From Planctomycetota bacterium (GTDB taxonomy: Bacteria; Planctomycetota; UBA8742; UBA2392), in assembly GCA_027493625.1 (NCBI GenBank), contig JAOSKM010000003.1, positions 1,020,057-1,084,056 of the forward strand: DNA of 64,000 bases, in the 5' to 3' direction. This document shows positions 62,041 to 64,000 of the stretch, piece by piece. Each line of letters opens with the position of its first letter. Position 1 is the first letter of the stretch. Position numbers and translations under genes: made by a program. The notes below the pieces were generated by a model. It worked only from the letters and a program-made list of their open reading frames with translations. It made no database searches and was not told where the DNA came from.

Positions 62041-64000
62041 CAGATACCTCCACGTCGCGGCGAAGCTGCCTGAACGAAAGAACGACTGTGGCGAACAAAC
62101 ATGGCAGGAGACGCCAGGGCGAACCAGAACCCTCACCAGTGCTGCAAGACTCGTCGTCTCCTCCACCAACGCCTCCGCTGCTACTGCTGGTGCTGAAACT
62201 TGGACGCTGACTGTAGTTCCCGCTGAATCAACGCCGTTTGCGTATTCGTTGAAGACGGCTACGCACCAGTAACCTGTTGGGGAGAAATTGATCGATTGGT
62301 TTACGCCGTTTGTAGACGACAGGCTGTATTCGCGCTTATACGTTCGCTCCATGCGCGAAACCTTATGCAGCGTTGGTGTTCGGCGCAAAGATCGACCAGT
62401 TCCCAAGTCAGTGGGTGCCGGACCTGGTGACTTTGATGCCTTGAACTCCCTTCACCGGGGTTTACGAGACTTCCAGAGGTGGATGAACTGGCTTACACTG
62501 GTTAACCGAAGGTGTTCCGGGTAAATGTTGTTCGCGTCAGGTTTATTGTAGACGGGCCGGCGTCAAAGACAACGCTGGAGACTTGAGCATGGTAGAGAGA
62601 TGCCGGCTGAACGGGATTAGTAGACCCGCTGGCTGGTGCTGATCCAGAGGTTGCAGCGATCGTGCCCCGTGTTGCCGTTTGAAAAGCAGGAAGTTGTTGT
62701 TGGGTAGCGTTGTGAGCTAGTGAAGGACTTGATGACTTACTGCTGATGCCTATGGCGACCGCTGATGCGTTGGTAGTTCCAGAGCCAACCGCACCCGTTC
62801 CACCAGCCTGCTGAGGCGAGGGAATGTGAGCGCCTGAGACGCGTGTGTTCCGAGGTTCGTTGGCGCACCCTGGGTGAGGAATGGTTTGGGTGGAGCGCGA
62901 TGGCCTGGGTGGCCGAGATCAAGGCGAGTAACATACCGGTTCATGGCCTTTCTCCCGTTAGGGCTATCAAGGTAGAGGTTCTCCACAGGCGTGTGGCGTC
63001 TCGTCGAACACGTCCGCGTAAATTGGTGGTTGTGATGCGCGCGTGGGGCCAAGCTGTTGTTAAACCGCGAGGCTGCCACAGCTCGCGCGATGAGTTCTGA
63101 TGCGTAGGTGTGTCTCGCGTCGTGGATTCTGTGGCTTCAACCTTGGCGGTCGTAGACGCGGTTGAACTCATCCGGCAGGGCGCGTTTAGTCATAGACCTG
63201 CCCGTTACAGAGGACAGAAAAGACAGGCGACCAGGGGGCCCGATTGGCTCCGCCCTGCGTAAGAGTGCCCAGGCCGCGAACCCGCAACGGTGACTAGTTC
63301 GCGGCGCACAAGAACCTGCCGTGCTTGCCACCTTTGCACCCTTGCGTACGAATACGAAGGTCGCTTCAAATCCATGCACAAGTCGCTGTGAACCAGGTTG
63401 CGCCATTTCGTCACCCGCAAACCCGTCTCTTGCAAGCCAATCGCCAAGAACCAATTGTTTTACCGAGCTCGCGGTCGCTGTTTCTCGCTGTGCGCTGAAC
63501 GGCATTTTGTTGGGCACGCGGAAGAATCGCGCTCATCCAAGAACCAGCCTTCACCGGTGAACAGCGCACAGCTTCACCAAAGAAGCGAAAGTGAACCGAA
63601 TCATGTGCCTCGAACGCCACGGACACCATGACTGCCGCAAAAGCGCCGCGCGTACAAAAGGCTAAGGTATGGCAACGGGACCATCGACGATGGCGGGTGA
63701 CGGCATTCTAAACAAGGCAAGCGCGGACCACTTCACCAAACGCCTAAGCGGTGAACTGATCTACTCCAGATACAGGCGTCGCACGATTGCCGTATCGCGG
63801 CTAGCCTCCACGGCATGCCGGGGTTGCCGAGACGCCCGATGCGGCAGCGACGTTTCGCAACGTCACGCAGCCGCCCAGATGGCGGGTAGATTTCGATCGG
63901 GCGACGTCCACGTTCCACGTCGGGCAGACGCAGGCTCGTTGCCTGCGGTCGAGTGTTGGACCAACGCCCATCTATCGATGTTAGCCACGCAAAGCGCGTT
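62041..64000. other. Last 2 kb without intact genes
   Basis: No convincing open frame. A minus-strand fragment at about 62210-62390 (REYSLSSTNGVNQSINFSPTG, then YWCVAVFNEYANGVD) looks like the C-terminus of a secreted or lipoprotein gene just upstream of the C39-like gene. The remainder shows only short frames and is probably low-quality sequence. Confidence 0.45.

Overview
The window reads as chromosomal or large-plasmid accessory DNA of a moderately GC-rich Gram-negative bacterium. Evidence: several lipoprotein signal peptides, an HD-GYP phosphodiesterase, a giant secreted RHS/YD-repeat protein, and IS481 and IS3 elements. The style of the RHS proteins (beta-helix N-terminus, YYCWNRTYDP core) resembles Planctomycetota/PVC or related environmental phyla, but nothing here fixes the taxon. 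No rRNA, convincing tRNA or CRISPR array was seen.

Layout. 1-1.7 kb: 3' end of a SWIM-type protein and a frameshifted tyrosine recombinase. 1.8-15.5 kb: an RHS 'tip' region in which three C-terminal RHS fragments (tip 1, tip 2 with an HExxH motif, tip 3) are each followed directly by a lipoprotein gene, plus an IS481-family element. This block occurs twice as a giant inverted repeat (about 2025-8380 and 9041-15459). Much of the right arm carries read-error-like indels, so the palindrome is probably an assembly or amplification artefact. 15.3-26.3 kb (minus strand): one gene of roughly 3,650 codons (signal peptide, beta-helix, Ig/FN3-like modules, DUF6531, YD repeats, RHS core), split by two single-base frameshifts, preceded by a thioredoxin-like secreted protein. 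27.4-30.3 kb: HEAT-repeat protein, two small paralogues, HD-GYP response regulator. 30.4-41 kb: mostly unknown genes, with a NAL1-like serine protease, an SAMHD1-like HD hydrolase, a metallopeptidase-like protein and a membrane-anchored HNH nuclease.

41.5-49.5 kb looks like an integrated element of archaeal affinity. It holds two winged-helix regulators, a broken HerA-type ATPase, a coiled-coil partner, a membrane protein and an archaeal-style integrase with a C-terminal zinc ribbon. Inside the ATPase gene a near-palindromic 12-mer (TAACTTGAGTTA type) recurs five times at exactly 54-bp intervals. A sixth copy sits just upstream of a TATA-like box in front of the adjacent regulator gene. This array is the most interesting signal in the window: a candidate operator or centromere hidden in coding sequence.

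49.7-53.2 kb: a NACHT NTPase with a nuclease-like N-terminus (probable defence gene), broken by an IS3-family element. 53.4-57.8 kb: a tight minus-strand operon of plasmid type (DUF932 protein, zinc-ribbon proteins, a beta-clamp-like protein, ParB) with strong Shine-Dalgarno sites. 57.9-64 kb: no intact genes; recognisable pieces of a Sel1-repeat protein, a pRiA4b ORF-3-like protein and a C39-like lipoprotein in shifting frames indicate uncorrected sequence. Frameshifts elsewhere (recombinase, RHS, HerA, NACHT, integrase) should be read in that light.
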